From Jeotgalibacillus soli (GTDB taxonomy: Bacteria > Bacillota > Bacilli > Bacillales > Jeotgalibacillaceae): 64,000 nt of DNA. A model generated the notes under the pieces. The model did not search any database. It was not told where the DNA came from and worked only from the letters and a program-made list of their open reading frames with translations. This document shows positions 55,165 to 63,508 of the stretch, piece after piece. Numbering within the stretch: position 1 is the first letter of the stretch; the number at the start of each line of letters is the position of its first letter. The position numbers and the translations under genes are program-made. The DNA is taken from NCBI RefSeq assembly GCF_000829435.1, contig NZ_JXRP01000006.1, forward strand, positions 62,001 through 126,000, in the 5' to 3' direction.

Positions 55165-55280
55165 GGCCTGTAAATTTATGAGCACGGCTTGTAAATAGTG
55201 GATGACGGCCTGTAAATCAATAAGCACGGCCTGTAAATTCGCACGACGGCTTGCAAATCACCGAGCCCGGCTTATAAACG
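55165..55280 (+). repeat. GGCYTGTAAAT array C (6 units)
   Basis: Six direct units with a period of 20-21 bases: cores GGCCTGTAAAT, GGCTTGTAAAT, GGCCTGTAAAT, GGCCTGTAAAT, GGCTTGCAAAT, GGCTTATAAAC, with variable spacers often ending GAGCAC, ATGAC or AAGCAC. Intergenic, right after citA; same family as arrays A and B. Confidence 0.88.
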
Positions 55281-55314
55281 CATAATCTCCATTTTTAAAC
55301 ATCCAGACCACCAC

Positions 55315-55349
55315 AAAAAACCCGCCGAAAATTAAATTTCTCGGCGGGT
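55315..55349 (-). terminator. Terminator of the MFS gene
   Basis: On the minus strand ACCCGCCGA / TCGGCGGGT with an AT-rich extension of the stem and TTTTTTG tail, just after the MFS stop codon. Could also stop citA readthrough. Confidence 0.88.
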
Positions 55350-55366
55350 CTATTCATTTCTGCACA

Positions 55367-56581
55367 TTAAACCGTTGCTTCTTCCATCTCCATTTGACCA
55401 TTTGCTTTTAACTGGCGGTATTTCACATAGAAAAGCCATGTCATAACAAAGGATAACAAGCCAAAAAGTACGACCATAAGCTGAAGACCAATCAAATCAA
55501 GGAAGAACCCTGTCAACAGCAGGACGAGCTGGAAGACGATGCGATCGAGCATATTTCTGAAAGAAAAGAATCGCCCATGAAATTCCTTTGGTACGCGTGT
55601 TTGAAAAATTGTAGAGGCAGTTGGAATAAAAGCACCTACTGAAAAACCGAATATAACAAATGAAAAAACGGACATAAATGGAACATTAGCAAAATAAAGC
55701 ATCAACTGTGACAGCCCAATCATAAATGAGAACACGAATAAAATGGTGTATGGAGAATACTTATGACTTAGCCGATTCACCATGAACGCGCCGAGCATAA
55801 AGGAGAGTCCTTCTGCTGTGTAAATCCAGCCTTTAATCGCTGGGCTGTCCTGCAGCTCACTAATGTTAATGACCATCAGGTTAAAACCGCCTAAGAATAG
55901 GAGCGGGACAAGTGTCATAATCAGTGTCATCGAGACGATCGGCAAGCCTTTGATAACAGGGAATACGTCCTTAAAGCCTTTATTCAATGTCTTTGCCTCA
56001 TCCGGAAGCGGCTCTGCCTTCTGTTCGTCGATCCGCAGCAAACACGTGACCAAAAAGAGGAGAGCGTAGGCCAGCAATGACATGACGTAGAGCATAGATA
56101 ATGACATAATGACAAGGAATATTCCTGCTGCAGCTGTTCCCAATATTCTTGAAAGACTGGAGACATTCATATAGACCCCATTAAGCTGCAATAGATCCTT
56201 GTCCTCTACCACCAGAGGAATGGCTGCTTGAAGCGCAGGGAAATAGAATGCAGCAGACATTTGGATAAAAACGAGAAATACGACCATCCACCAAACTGAT
56301 CCGGTTTGAATAGCGATAAGCATAAAAACAACGCTGATTACACGGACAAAGCCTGCACCGAGCATCACCGTTTTTTTGTTCATTTGATCTGTAATACGGC
56401 CTGCAAGCGGACCAATTGCAACCCCTGCGAGTAATCCTGCTGCTAAAATTACCGCTTTTAGAAAGTCAGATGGTACCTTCTCCTGCATAAATTCAAGGTT
56501 GCCGATAATTCCAAGCCAAAGACCGACGCCCGCAACAAATTCCCCAGCTAATAAAATCCACACATTCCGATTCTTCCACAT
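55367..56581 (-). CDS. MFS transporter
   Basis: 404 aa, twelve membrane segments, of the MFS_3/enterobactin-exporter-like group: WILLAGEFVAGVGLWLGIIG at the start, GPLAGRITDQMNKKTVML (loop 2-3 motif) and RFFSFRNMLDRIVFQL in the second half. A drug or siderophore efflux role is common in the group but not shown here. Ribosome site AGGAAAGAGG; monocistronic. Confidence 0.85.
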   Translation of the reverse strand: MWKNRNVWILLAGEFVAGVGLWLGIIGNLEFMQEKVPSDFLKAVILAAGLLAGVAIGPLAGRITDQMNKKTVMLGAGFVRVISVVFMLIAIQTGSVWWMVVFLVFIQMSAAFYFPALQAAIPLVVEDKDLLQLNGVYMNVSSLSRILGTAAAGIFLVIMSLSMLYVMSLLAYALLFLVTCLLRIDEQKAEPLPDEAKTLNKGFKDVFPVIKGLPIVSMTLIMTLVPLLFLGGFNLMVINISELQDSPAIKGWIYTAEGLSFMLGAFMVNRLSHKYSPYTILFVFSFMIGLSQLMLYFANVPFMSVFSFVIFGFSVGAFIPTASTIFQTRVPKEFHGRFFSFRNMLDRIVFQLVLLLTGFFLDLIGLQLMVVLFGLLSFVMTWLFYVKYRQLKANGQMEMEEATV

Positions 56582-56834
56582 AGCAAAAGCCTCTTTCCTA
56601 ATTCTTTCGTATTACGAATTAGTATCTTCCAATTTTGAGAATTTGTCTATACTCTATTGGTCTTGAATCGCGTTTTTCTTTCCTTGATAATAGAAGTAGA
56701 ACATTATTTTTATGAAAATAAATAAAGGGTCTTAATAATCAATCATAAAGCATTTGAAAAGCCGTCAGTGGAGATAACGGAGTCTTCTTTTTTAATTGAA
56801 AATCTGCAAAACGATGAGGAGGGATTGGAAAACA

Positions 56835-57426
56835 ATGACTGTAAATACACCTATTCTCATTCTTGATATCGGGGGAATGCCTGCGACCAATTTTCCCCAT
56901 GTTTTTGGGAAGAGATGGCTACAAACGCTGAAGCCCATTATGAAGACGCGCTTCAATTCATAACAGATATACGAGAGCAACTATGGTCTGGTGAGATGAC
57001 ATAAGAAGCATTCTGGACGTGGCTTTGTGAGCATTTCCCGTTGATAGATAAGAAGGCTGCCCCCTTATCCTTGCTTTCTTACATTAAACCTTTACCAGCT
57101 TTAAAAGAGATAGCGAATTGGAGTCAGGTTGCTGATATTTATCTATTAAGTAATCATTGTTCTGAATGGATCGCACACATTCTTAAACCAATCAATCATC
57201 ATGTAAAGAGTATAACGATTTCCAGTCAGGTTGGTTCCTTAAAACCACATCCAACGATTTATTCTAAAATTAAAGCTGAAGATAACCTATTATTTATTGA
57301 TGACCAGCCTGAAAAGCTCAAAATCCCCTTGGGTGGCACACCTTGCTGGCTGATCGTAAAGGTGACTGGATTCATAGGGTTATACCGCTTCTCACGAAAA
57401 TTAACACATCAAAAGAAGAAAATTAA
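56835..57426 (+). pseudogene. HAD-like hydrolase, multiply mutated
   Basis: Starts well (GGAGGG, ATG, NTPILILDIGG with the nucleophile Asp of HAD enzymes) but the frame shifts near 56880, hits a TAA at 57002 within SGEMT*EAFWTWL, and shifts again near 57330 before GWHTLLADRKGDWIHRVIPL. Between these, PLPALKEIANWSQVADIYLL, LSNHCSEW and LFIDDQPEKL are clear HAD motifs. At least three inactivating changes: a long-dead gene. Confidence 0.8.
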
Positions 57427-57443
57427 ATTTTTCAAAAAAACAT

Positions 57444-57503
57444 TTGCAAAACGCTTTCATTATAAATATAATAAACTAAACCGGTTTACTAATTCGGTTT
57501 AGT
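57444..57503 (+). promoter_or_regulatory. Promoter and operator of the kdgR operon
   Basis: TTGCAA (57444), 17 bases, TATAAT (57467) is a good SigA promoter. Directly downstream lies the 12-bp palindrome TAAACCGGTTTA (57477-57488), with central CG as in LacI-family operators, inside a larger dyad ACTAAACCG-N11-CGGTTTAGT. This is a likely KdgR autoregulatory site. AACGCTTTCA over the spacer is a partial cre. Confidence 0.65.
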
Positions 57504-57524
57504 AATGAATGAGGTTTAGAAAAT

Positions 57525-58529
57525 ATGAAAAAAATCACGATCGCTGATGTAGCTAAACACGCAAATATTTCAAAAAGCACTGTTTCACAATATTTGAATA
57601 ACCGCTTCGATTATATGGGTGAAAAAACAAAAGAGAGAATCGCACAATCCATTAGAGAGCTGGATTATAAGCCGAATATTGTTGCAAGAAGCTTAAAACA
57701 AAAAACAACATTTACCATTGGTGTAATTGTTGCAAATATGCTGCATGTCTTTTCTACTCAGGTATTGCGAGCAATTGAAGACGTATGCCATGCCCAGGAC
57801 TATCATGTTATTGTTTGTAACTCTGATGATGATCCTAAAAAGGAAAAAAAGTATATTGAAATGCTGCATGCCAAACAGGTAGACGGGCTTATTGTTTTTC
57901 CAACAGGAGAAAATAAAGAGCTTTATGAAGGGATGGTAAACGAACAATTCCCTTTACTATTTATGGACCGTTTTGTTGAGGGGCTAAACATCGACTCTTT
58001 TTTAATTGAAAATGAAAAGGCTGCCAAAATAGCAGTTGATCATTTTGTATCGAAGGGATATGAAAACATTGCCATTCTCACAAAAGAGCTCCTCAAGAAT
58101 GTGACACCGAGGGTCGAACGTGTTCAGGGCTACAAAAAAGCGTTGAAGGCACATGGTATAGAAGTCGCCGAAAAATTTATTATTGGTGAAGAAGTAGAAC
58201 ATATTCAAGAGAAATTAAAGGAAGTTTTTTCTTTGCCAACACCGCCGCGGGCGATTATTGCCGGGAACGATCTGGTGCTTATACAAATTCTTCAATTTGC
58301 AAAAGAAAATGAAATGAATATTCCTGAAGATTTAGGGATTATAGGGATTGATGAGGTGTCGTTTGCCAGCATTTACAGTCCTCCTTTGACAACAATCTCT
58401 TACCCATCCTATGAAATGGGGAAGGATGCAGCTGAGTTATTGCTAAAAAAAATCAGAAAAGAGGAAAATAGTATGTCCTCTGAAATACATCGTTATCAGC
58501 CTGAGCTTATAGAACGGCGGTCCTGCTAA
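57525..58529 (+). CDS. kdgR: LacI-family regulator KdgR
   Basis: 334 aa. Helix-turn-helix and hinge at residues 1-60 (ITIADVAKHANISKSTVSQYLNNRFDYMG), then a periplasmic-binding-like effector domain ending ELIERRS. First gene of an operon with KDG kinase and KDPG aldolase, as in B. subtilis kdgRKAT, so it most likely senses 2-keto-3-deoxygluconate or its phosphate. Operators lie at the promoter. Confidence 0.82.
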   Translation: MKKITIADVAKHANISKSTVSQYLNNRFDYMGEKTKERIAQSIRELDYKPNIVARSLKQKTTFTIGVIVANMLHVFSTQVLRAIEDVCHAQDYHVIVCNSDDDPKKEKKYIEMLHAKQVDGLIVFPTGENKELYEGMVNEQFPLLFMDRFVEGLNIDSFLIENEKAAKIAVDHFVSKGYENIAILTKELLKNVTPRVERVQGYKKALKAHGIEVAEKFIIGEEVEHIQEKLKEVFSLPTPPRAIIAGNDLVLIQILQFAKENEMNIPEDLGIIGIDEVSFASIYSPPLTTISYPSYEMGKDAAELLLKKIRKEENSMSSEIHRYQPELIERRSC

Positions 58530-58550
58530 ATAGCAGCAGCTGCCGACAAA

Positions 58551-58565
58551 ATGAAAGCGTACACA
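58551..58565 (+). promoter_or_regulatory. Perfect cre (CcpA) site inside the kdg operon
   Basis: ATGAAAGCGTACACA matches the cre consensus WTGNAANCGNWNNCW at all 15 positions. It lies between kdgR and the next gene, 35 bases before that start, where CcpA could block elongation into the catabolic genes. Confidence 0.75.
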
Positions 58566-58599
58566 TAGTCCTGGGATATTCATAAAAGGGGATGGTAAG

Positions 58600-59154
58600 G
58601 TGAGATCAATAATTAATTCAGTGGTTGAGGAATTAGATATTGTTCTCGCTAACGTAAGCGAGGATGAAGCGATACAGGCATCTAATTATCTTCAATCTGC
58701 CAACCGAATTTTTGTATGGGGAGAAGGCAGATCCGGTTTAATGGGAAAAGCCTTTGCGATGCGACTGATGCATGGCGGTTATGAAGTGTATGTGATCGGT
58801 GAGACGATAACACCAAGTATTGAAAAGAATGACCTTTTCGTTGCGATCTCAGGTTCAGGCTCTACAGGGAATATTTTAGACCTTGTAAAAAAAGCGAAGA
58901 AAACAGGAGCCAAAGTTATTGCAGTAACAACAAATGGAGAATCTGAAACGGCTCAGCTTAGTGATCAACTTTTGATCATTCCAGCTGCGACGAAGTATCG
59001 CAGGTCTGGAGAGCCTGACACGATTCAGCCTTTGGGCAATCAGTTTGATCAATGTGTTCATCTATTGCTCGATGCAATCATTATTCATTGTTTACAAGAG
59101 CAAGAGGTGGACTCCCATGAAAATATGAGGAACCGGCATGCAAATTTAGAATAA
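58600..59154 (+). CDS. SIS-domain sugar isomerase, HxlB-like
   Basis: 184 aa, single SIS domain: [19 protein letters not shown] near residue 34 and [20 protein letters not shown] near 78, the two sugar-phosphate loops, with the C-terminal [16 protein letters not shown] seen in 6-phospho-3-hexuloisomerase. No HxlA (hexulose-phosphate synthase) is adjacent, so the ribulose monophosphate pathway is unlikely; an aldose-ketose isomerisation feeding the KDG route is more plausible. GTG start after AAAGGGGATG. Confidence 0.78.
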   Translation: MRSIINSVVEELDIVLANVSEDEAIQASNYLQSANRIFVWGEGRSGLMGKAFAMRLMHGGYEVYVIGETITPSIEKNDLFVAISGSGSTGNILDLVKKAKKTGAKVIAVTTNGESETAQLSDQLLIIPAATKYRRSGEPDTIQPLGNQFDQCVHLLLDAIIIHCLQEQEVDSHENMRNRHANLE

Positions 59155-59197
59155 GAGACTTACATATATGAATTTATTAATGGAAGGTTGGATTGAC

Positions 59198-60211
59198 ATG
59201 ACAGAAGTGACAGTAGCACGTGAAGAATTAGCAGATTTGGTTGTAAATAAACTAACGAAGGCTGGACTAAAGGAAGACCACGCTGAAGTAGTAGCAGATG
59301 TTCTGGTTCACGCCGATTTGCGAGGAGTAAGCTCACACGGTGTGCTACGTACAGAGCATTACGTAAAGCGTTTAAATGAAGGCGGTTTAAATCCTGATGC
59401 TTCGTTTTCAGTAAAGGAAACAGGTCCTTGTTCAGCTATTTTTGATGGGAATGACGGCATGGGGCATGTCATTGCAAAAGAAGCGATGGATTATGCTATC
59501 AAGCTTGCAGAAAAAAATGGCATTGGAATGATAGGTGTTGTGAACAGCAGCCATTGCGGTGCTCTTTCTTATTTTGTACAGCAGGCAGCAGAGAAAAACA
59601 TGATTGGTATGGCGCTAACGCACACAGATAAAGTAGTTGTGCCATTCGGTGGAGCAAAGTCTTATTTTGGAACGAATCCAATTGCTTTTGGTTTTCCAGC
59701 GAAAGAGAACAAGCCGGTTATTCTTGATATGGCAACAAGCAATGTTGCATTTGGAAAAGTACTTCATGCAAGAGAAGCGGGGAAAGATGTTCCTGCAGAC
59801 TGGGGCGTGGATGAAAACGGGAAGCAAACAACCGATCCTAATCAAGTAGCAGCTCTTCTTCCGTTTGCCGGCCCTAAAGGATATGGCTTAGCGATGGTAG
59901 TGGATATTTTATCAGGCATTCTGACTGGATCTGCATTCGGTCCTAATATTACCGCCATGTATGGTGATTATGATAAAAAACGAAAGCTTGGCCATTTTGT
60001 TTGTGCAGTGAATCCGGCAATGTTCACAGATCCTACAGGATTCCTGGAAAACATGGACAATATGATTAATGAACTTCATGAAGCACAGCCTGCAGAAGGG
60101 TTTAGCAAAGTAATGGTGCCAGGAGAACCTGAACAGCTGCGTGAGGAAGAAAGACGTGTTAACGGAGTGCCGATTACTAAATCGATTTACCAATATCTAA
60201 TTGAAGAGTAA
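59198..60211 (+). CDS. Malate/L-lactate/ureidoglycolate dehydrogenase family oxidoreductase
   Basis: 337 aa from the ATG after GGAAGG (an upstream ATG adds ten unsupported residues). Ldh_2 family: [19 protein letters not shown] near residue 40 with the catalytic His, [30 protein letters not shown] and [18 protein letters not shown](P)H-dependent reduction of a 2-keto acid or sugar acid. In this operon it may make or use a keto-sugar acid on the way to 2-keto-3-deoxygluconate; B. subtilis YjmC, in a hexuronate operon, is a relative. Confidence 0.82.
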   Translation: MTEVTVAREELADLVVNKLTKAGLKEDHAEVVADVLVHADLRGVSSHGVLRTEHYVKRLNEGGLNPDASFSVKETGPCSAIFDGNDGMGHVIAKEAMDYAIKLAEKNGIGMIGVVNSSHCGALSYFVQQAAEKNMIGMALTHTDKVVVPFGGAKSYFGTNPIAFGFPAKENKPVILDMATSNVAFGKVLHAREAGKDVPADWGVDENGKQTTDPNQVAALLPFAGPKGYGLAMVVDILSGILTGSAFGPNITAMYGDYDKKRKLGHFVCAVNPAMFTDPTGFLENMDNMINELHEAQPAEGFSKVMVPGEPEQLREEERRVNGVPITKSIYQYLIEE

Positions 60212-60225
60212 TGGAGCGATCTAAT

Positions 60226-61176
60226 ATGGATGTAATTACAATAGGAGAATCAATGGTCTTATTCACGCCTGATTCTACGGGACCAATGAGATACGCGAAT
60301 CAATTTTCAATGAAGTTTGGAGGAGCAGAGTCCAATGTAGCAATTGGATTAACTCGCTTAGGACACAAATCCGGATGGATTAGCAAAGTAGGCAATGATG
60401 AATTCGGCAAAGGTATGGTTTCATTTATAAACGGTGAAGGAGTGGATGTTAGTCAAGTAAGCGTTGATTCAGAAGCACCTACAGGCATTTACTTTAAAGA
60501 ACCGCGGCGTGCGAATGATACGCGAGTTTATTATTATCGAAAAGGCTCTGCGGCAAGCCGTTTATCAAAAGACGATTTAAACCCGGATTATTTTCAGCAT
60601 GCTAAATATCTGCATATCACCGGCATTACGCCAGCTTTAAGCGAAACCGCTCGTGAAGCAGTATTCGAAGCAATCAAGCTAGCAAAGCAGCATAATGTCC
60701 CTATTGTATTCGATCCTAATTTACGCACGAAGCTTTGGTCAGAAGAAGAGGCTAGAAAAACTCTCCTTGCCATTGCGAGAGAAGCGGATATTGTTCTGCC
60801 TGGAATTGCAGAAGGAAAATTTATATTTGGAGAAAGTGATCCTGCAAGATTGGGAGAATTGTTTCTTAATCAAGGAGCATCAGTTGTGATATTAAAGGAT
60901 GGTGCGCGTGGAGCTTATTATTTCACTGCTGAACAGAACGGTAGGGTTCCAGGATTTCCAGTAGAACAGGTTGTTGATCCTGTTGGAGCCGGAGATGGAT
61001 TTGCTGCAGGATTTCTATCCGGTTTATTAGATGGGTTAGATCTTTCAAAAGCAGTTGAGAGGGCCAATGCAGTCGGTGCACTTGTCACGATGGTCAGTGG
61101 AGATGTAGAGGGCTTACCGGATAAAGAGGAAATTGAAGCATTTATGAACCAAACGAATGAAGATGTTATCAGATAA
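60226..61176 (+). CDS. kdgK: 2-keto-3-deoxygluconate kinase
   Basis: 316 aa PfkB-type sugar kinase. ITIGESMVLFTP at the start, KFGGAESNVAIGLTRLG, YYRKGSAASRL (substrate loop) and DPVGAGDGFAAGFLSGLL with the catalytic Asp. Phosphorylates KDG to KDPG. Start is the ATG 9 bases after GGAG; an earlier ATG overlaps the previous stop codon and that ribosome site. Next gene is KDPG aldolase, 12 bases on. Confidence 0.9.
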   Translation: MDVITIGESMVLFTPDSTGPMRYANQFSMKFGGAESNVAIGLTRLGHKSGWISKVGNDEFGKGMVSFINGEGVDVSQVSVDSEAPTGIYFKEPRRANDTRVYYYRKGSAASRLSKDDLNPDYFQHAKYLHITGITPALSETAREAVFEAIKLAKQHNVPIVFDPNLRTKLWSEEEARKTLLAIAREADIVLPGIAEGKFIFGESDPARLGELFLNQGASVVILKDGARGAYYFTAEQNGRVPGFPVEQVVDPVGAGDGFAAGFLSGLLDGLDLSKAVERANAVGALVTMVSGDVEGLPDKEEIEAFMNQTNEDVIR

Positions 61177-61188
61177 GGAGAATAGAAG

Positions 61189-61830
61189 ATGAGCTTAATC
61201 GAACAAATTAAAGAAAACAGTATTGTTGCCGTTATTCGCGGTGCATCACCAGATAATATTTCAGCAATTGCAAGAGCGCTTAAAAATGGTGGAGTAAAAA
61301 CATTAGAAATTACCGTTGAAACGCCGAAAGTACTTGCGTTGATCGAGCGAGTTTCAGAAGAACTTGGAGACGAGGTTATTGTAGGGGCAGGTACTGTACT
61401 TGACGGAGAAACGGCAAGAGCGGCCATTATGGCAGGGGCAAAATTTATTTTCTCTCCAACAGTGAATACTGAAACGATTAAAATGTCAAAGAGATACGGA
61501 GTCACTAATATTTCAGGTGCATTGACGCCAACAGAAATTTTAACAGCTTACGAGCATGGAGCAGATATCATTAAAGTCTTCCCTGCTAATGTCTTCGGAC
61601 CTAGCTATATAAAGGATCTAAAAGGCCCTCTTTCTCATATTCCATTAATGCCAACAGGCGGTTTGGATGTTCATAATGTAGGTGATTACATTAAAGCAGG
61701 TGCCGTTGCAGCGGGAATTGGAAGCTCTCTAGTGAACACAAAGGTAGAATTCACACCTGAAGCGCTAAAGGAGCTTGAAAATCGTGCAGCTCAATTTGTA
61801 AAGGCTGTTAAGGAAGCAAGAGGTCAATAA
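61189..61830 (+). CDS. kdgA: KDPG/KHG aldolase
   Basis: 213 aa. Splits KDPG into pyruvate and glyceraldehyde 3-phosphate. Class I Schiff-base Lys129 in DIIKVFPAN, with VIRG near 15, EITVETP (Glu40), VGAGTVLD and FSPTVN. AAGGAGAAT ribosome site. Follows kdgK directly. Confidence 0.94.
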   Translation: MSLIEQIKENSIVAVIRGASPDNISAIARALKNGGVKTLEITVETPKVLALIERVSEELGDEVIVGAGTVLDGETARAAIMAGAKFIFSPTVNTETIKMSKRYGVTNISGALTPTEILTAYEHGADIIKVFPANVFGPSYIKDLKGPLSHIPLMPTGGLDVHNVGDYIKAGAVAAGIGSSLVNTKVEFTPEALKELENRAAQFVKAVKEARGQ

Positions 61831-61837
61831 ACCAAAT

Positions 61838-61869
61838 AAACAAGGGAGTTGTCCATAGCTTCCTTGTTT
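61838..61869 (+). promoter_or_regulatory. Hairpin between kdgA and the TRAP genes
   Basis: AAACAAGG/CCTTGTTT with an inner AG/CT extension and no real T tract. Likely an mRNA stabilising or partial termination structure that separates enzyme from transporter expression. Confidence 0.45.
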
Positions 61870-61911
61870 GATGGTATTTCTTAAACTCTAAGTTAATACG
61901 GGGTGGAAATA

Positions 61912-62928
61912 ATGAAAATGAAAGCGTTTTTAATACTAACAATTGTGAGCTGTTTATTGTTTGTCTCTGGATGCAACCAATTAAACAATGTAATTAGCGG
62001 AGAAGACGATGGCGTTACAACTATCAAAATCGCACATTACTTCTCAGATCAGCATTCACAGCATATTGCACTTTTGGAAAAATTTAAACCAATTATTGAA
62101 GAAAGAACAAATGGAAAATATATTGTGGAGATATACCCAGGAAATGAGCTTGGTGATGAATCGCAATTTACAAATGGCGTTCGGATGGGAACAATTGAAA
62201 TGGCGATTACAGGTATGGGTCTTCAAATGGCCAATCCTAAAATCGGTGCAGTTGAATGGCCTTATCTCTTTGATGATTATGAACAGGCTAATCGAATTTT
62301 GAACGGAGAGGTTGGTGAAGAGATTGGTGACGCCTTCCGTGAGTTGAATGCAGAACCTCTTGCATGGACTGCGAATGGATTCAGGGTTGTATCCAGCAAC
62401 CGTGCGATTAATTCAATTGAGGACTTTGACGGGCTGCGGCTAAGAATGCCTAATATCCCGATCTTCATTAATACGGGAAGAGCAATGGGTGTAAACGTAC
62501 AGCCGTTGGCCCTTTCTGAAGTATTTACTGCACTGGAACAGCATGTTATCGATGGACAAGAAAATCCTTATGCGACACTAAGAGAATCTGGTTTGTTTGA
62601 GGTTCAAAGCCATGTGCTAGAAACCCGCCACATGTTTAGTCCGAATGTTTATTTAATGAATAAAGACTTCTATGAAGAGCTGGATGATGAGACGAGAGAG
62701 ATCATCGAGGATGCAGCTGAAGAAGCTTCTCAATATCAATGGGAGCTTGCGATTGAAGGGGAAAATAAGGTGAAAACGGAATTGGAAGAATTGGGGCTTG
62801 AAATTATTGTGCCTGATGAAGAATTCCGTCAACAGCTTGTTGATTCAATGGACCCTCTTTATGAGGAGCTTTATGAAGAATATGACTGGGCAGAGGATTT
62901 TATTAATCAAATTCTAGAACAAAAATAA
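61912..62928 (+). CDS. dctP: TRAP transporter substrate-binding lipoprotein (DctP)
   Basis: 338 aa, ATG after GGGGTGG. Lipoprotein signal with VSGC. DctP family: IKIAHYFSDQHSQHIALLEK, YPGNELGDESQFTNGVRMGT, GLRLRMPNIPIFINTGRAMG with the conserved Arg that binds the carboxylate of the ligand, and DGQENPYATL. By operon context it should bind a sugar acid such as KDG or an uronate. Confidence 0.92.
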   Translation: MKMKAFLILTIVSCLLFVSGCNQLNNVISGEDDGVTTIKIAHYFSDQHSQHIALLEKFKPIIEERTNGKYIVEIYPGNELGDESQFTNGVRMGTIEMAITGMGLQMANPKIGAVEWPYLFDDYEQANRILNGEVGEEIGDAFRELNAEPLAWTANGFRVVSSNRAINSIEDFDGLRLRMPNIPIFINTGRAMGVNVQPLALSEVFTALEQHVIDGQENPYATLRESGLFEVQSHVLETRHMFSPNVYLMNKDFYEELDDETREIIEDAAEEASQYQWELAIEGENKVKTELEELGLEIIVPDEEFRQQLVDSMDPLYEELYEEYDWAEDFINQILEQK

Positions 62929-62977
62929 GAGTTGATAAATAGTTATTACATCTTTGACTTAATGTGGGGTGAAAGAA

Positions 62978-63508
62978 ATGGAAAAAACATTAAAATATCT
63001 AAACCTCCTTTTAAATAGTGTGATTGTACTGATTTTCGTTACAATGGTTGGTTTAGTATTCTTAAATGTCGTGATGAGGTATGCCTTTGATTCTGGTATT
63101 ACCTGGTCGGAAGAGCTGGCGCGTTATTTGTTTGTGTGGGTAGTTTTCTTAGGAGCAGTTGTGGCGATGAAGGAAAAAGGTCATCTTGGCGTGGACGTTC
63201 TTGTGAGTATGGTTCCGCTTAAAGCTCAAAAAGTACTCTATCTTATTTCAAATACGATCATAATCATTGTTCTATCTTTATTTATTGATGGGCTTTTTAA
63301 GATGATTGAGCTTAACAAAATGATAACAGGTCCTGCAACCGGCATTCCGGAGGTTGTCTTTTATCTTGCTGGGGTAGTGTCCTCTGTGTTAATGATTGCA
63401 ATTGTTGCTGTTCAAACAATTCGCTTCGTATTCTTCAATCAGGATGCTCCTCCCTGGGTTAAAAATAATCCTTTGATGGGTCTTAAGGAAGGAGCGAACA
63501 AAAAATGA
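62978..63508 (+). CDS. dctQ: TRAP transporter small permease (DctQ)
   Basis: 176 aa, four membrane segments, with the DctQ hallmark RYAFDSGITWSEELARYLFVWVVFLGA (first part residues about 30-50) and GHLGVDVL. ATG 5 bases after GGGGTGA. Its stop overlaps the start of dctM (ATGA). Confidence 0.92.
   Translation: MEKTLKYLNLLLNSVIVLIFVTMVGLVFLNVVMRYAFDSGITWSEELARYLFVWVVFLGAVVAMKEKGHLGVDVLVSMVPLKAQKVLYLISNTIIIIVLSLFIDGLFKMIELNKMITGPATGIPEVVFYLAGVVSSVLMIAIVAVQTIRFVFFNQDAPPWVKNNPLMGLKEGANKK

Noticed and set aside
57441-57458. Full cre site at the kdgR promoter
   Set aside because: TGAAAGCG is present on the minus strand, but the second half is out of register by one base; only a partial match.
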